Of a DNA stretch of 64,000 nucleotides, positions 62,138-64,000 are shown one piece after another. The notes under the pieces were generated by a model. The model was not told where the DNA came from and did not search any database. It saw only the letters and a list, made by a program, of their open reading frames with translations. Source of the DNA: Siphonodentalium dalli (lineage: Eukaryota > Mollusca > Scaphopoda > Gadilida > Siphonodentaliidae); contig CP136067.1 of assembly GCA_032622095.1 (NCBI GenBank), forward strand, positions 90,382,707 to 90,446,706, in the 5' to 3' direction. The position numbers and the translations under genes were made by a program. Each line of letters opens with the position of its first letter. Position 1 is the stretch's first letter.

Positions 62138-62700
62138 GTTTTATAAATCTTGTGACCCGAAAGAGATGTGTTACATTTAAGCGAGTGACCCAAAAACATC
62201 ATAGAAAATTAGCAGGACCCCCCCCCAACGTCATAGCAAATTAGAAGGCCCCACCGACATCATAGCAAATTGGGAGGACCTACCAGCATCATAGCATATT
62301 AGCAGGACCCTCCACCATCATAGAACATTAGAAGCCACACAGCATCATAGCGAATTAGGAGGACCTACCAGCATTATAGCAAATTAGAAAGCCCCACCAG
62401 CATCAGCGCAAATTAGGAGGACCTACCAGCATCAGCGCAAATTAGGAGGACCTACCAGCATCATAGCAAATTAGCAGGACCACTTGATCATGGGCGTGCA
62501 CGCGCTCATGTGTGTGTTTCCATTGCATGGCATCCGTCGATGACTACTTAAAGATAGCACGTCTCTTTCGGGTTACAAGTCCAACAATAATTTTTTTTTT
62601 TTTATAAAACCCGACCTGCTAATTTGCTATGGTGTTAATATGCCCTACTAATTTTCTATGGTGATGATGCCCTGCTAATTTGATTATATTCTTTGTGGTA
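62138..62700. mobile_element. hairpin element with internal 29-bp minisatellite
   Basis: GGGTTTTATAAA and TTGTGACCCGAAAGAGATGT on the left face ACGTCTCTTTCGGGTTACAA and TTTTATAAAACCC on the right. Between them (about 62200-62485) lie about ten units like CATCATAGCAAATTAGGAGG, ACCTACCAG. Reversed units (CTAATTTGCTATGGTG) also occur beyond the right stem at about 62628-62690. Confidence 0.7.
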
Positions 62701-62764
62701 CCTGCTAACAGCCGCTTATATGTCTCAAACGGATTTGAAATGACCTGACCTTGTTATCGGTACA

Positions 62765-63293
62765 TTAAAGACACGGGCGTCGTTGGCGGTGGGTATGCTG
62801 TTAAAATATTCAGCTCCGTCAAAAACCGCCATAAACAGAAAGAATAGTAAAATATAGACAGATTTTGTTCTTATACCAATCAGAAATATGGCATAAACAG
62901 TATGTTATTGTCAAATGTTTTCCCTTTCTTATGTAAATAAAAGCAAAACAAAGTTGCAGAACCTGGCTTTTGTTTAGATCCGGATATGGTAAACATAAAG
63001 GGCGTTATTTGTTACTGTTTTCCTGATAAGGAAATAATAAAGAGCGTTTATATCATTTGTGTGTGATTAACCAATATAATTGTGCTGTGCTATGTAAACA
63101 GAAGCAAAAATTATGTAACACGAGCAGGTTCTTGTTTACGTACACCATCGTACGTCTTGACGACAATATACTATTTACGCGCTGATTATGTTTGGCATAT
63201 GAGCAAAACTATATATATTTAATATTCCTTCTGTTGAATGGCGATATGAACAAATATGAATTTTTCTGCAACGAACGCCGCCCGTGCTTTTAA
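62765..63293 (+). mobile_element. MITE family B, copy 3 (529 bp)
   Basis: TTAA bounds both ends, with inverted ends AGACACGGGCGTCGTT and AACGAACGCCGCCCGTGC. It is more diverged than copies 1 and 2 but has the same internal order of blocks (AAAACCGCCATAAACAGAAA, AACAGTATGTTATTGTCA). Its right TTAA is shared with the next element. Confidence 0.8.
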
Positions 63294-63689
63294 CCCTTTA
63301 CCCAACAAACCGGCCAAAAACGGCAAAATAAAGCTGCAACAGCCTAAATTATCTTGGGTCTGTCTCAATAAAACCATACAAATATGGATATCATTGGAAC
63401 CGGCTCATTGACCACATTGTGATGGTTACAGTTATGCCCTGTGCCAATGCATTCTCTTATATATGCGAGTCGACCATAGGTCGCCTCGCATATATAAGAG
63501 AATGCATTGGCCTAAACAAAATCTTTTTTTAACACTTTTTACCATTTTTTCTTACATTCTTTAACAATTTTATAATTTTTAATGTGTTAAGCCAATGCAT
63601 TCTCTTATATATGGGAGGCGACCTATGGTCGACTCGCATATATAAGAGAATGCATTGGCACAGGGCCCTTCTGTTGGGTAAAGGGTTAA
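63290..63689 (+). mobile_element. MITE family A, copy 2 (400 bp, double cruciform)
   Basis: TTAACCCTTTACCCAACA opens directly on the TTAA that closes the family B copy. The right end is TGTTGGGTAAAGGGTTAA. The two inner hairpins are at 63443-63511 and 63591-63659. It is near-identical in reverse to 28494-28893. Confidence 0.9.
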
Positions 63690-64000
63690 CCGGAATGCAG
63701 GCAGTCCACGCGATAATACTCACAAGGAGAATCGAAATTACAAGGATACTAAATGCCTCTGTTTACGGGAATATAGATATAGAAGGACAAATGAATAGCT
63801 TATGAGTAAAATGATGAAAGGATGGACACCCTTAATATACATGGAGCATTGTGTCCGAGTTTTTAAAGATGAATTGTCCGATTCAACACCATAAATGGCT
63901 ATTGCTTCGGTTTCAGGGGTGAAGCATAATGTTTACATGTTGTATTAAATCCACGGAACATGTAGTCATGTCTAAGTTCCTTTTGAAGAAATAGAGGATC
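63690..64000. other. window end, nothing recognised
   Basis: No gene or repeat supported in the last 311 bases. Confidence 0.5.

Overview
The window looks like a piece of an animal nuclear genome, most likely a marine lophotrochozoan and probably a mollusc. It is AT-rich and gene-poor, rich in TACATGTA-type words, and packed with nested DNA transposons and MITEs. Its one clear gene encodes a small secreted protein that joins a PAN/apple-like segment to a C-type lectin domain, an architecture common in molluscs. There are no bacterial-style operons, and I found no rRNA, tRNA or CRISPR. The taxon is inferred from sequence style, not proven.

The gene is on the + strand and has three coding exons: 22526-22814, 51177-51371 and 61512-61714. 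Both introns are phase 1, with lengths of 28,362 bp and 10,140 bp. The joined reading frame is 228 residues. It has a signal peptide, a shortened PAN/apple-like stretch and a C-type lectin fold that keeps an EPN tripeptide but lacks the two loop cysteines. The acceptor side of exon 2 lies in a threefold tandem duplication, and only the third copy keeps the frame open.

Almost everything else is repeats, mostly inside the two introns. (1) Giant fold-back elements with TAG...CTA ends lie at 4351-10349, 41024-45350, 54777-60896 and about 37887-50264. Three of them are flanked by 3-bp A/T direct repeats. Three of them (41024-45350, 54777-60896 and 37887-50264) carry a core of degenerate 42-bp satellite units plus a conserved spacer of about 40 bp. 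(2) A CG-rich terminal-inverted-repeat insertion (39004-46204) sits inside one arm of the 37.9-50.3 kb element and itself contains the 41-45 kb element, so the nesting is at least three levels deep. (3) A 3.47-kb element at 32071-35536 has inverted terminal arrays of 180-bp and about 340-bp units and an 8-bp target duplication. (4) Three MITE families flanked by TTAA (A, B and C) have several copies each. (5) There are many hairpin elements, minisatellites and older dispersed repeats.

Outside the lectin gene, protein-coding signal is scarce. There is a degraded LINE-type ORF1 (about 1457-2190, minus strand), a possible short first exon at 30543-30618, a promoter-like signal-peptide ORF at 27083-27175 and a small cysteine-rich ORF at 35546-35689. 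No transposase was seen for any element, so all appear non-autonomous. Stretches without a listed feature were read and gave nothing I can support.
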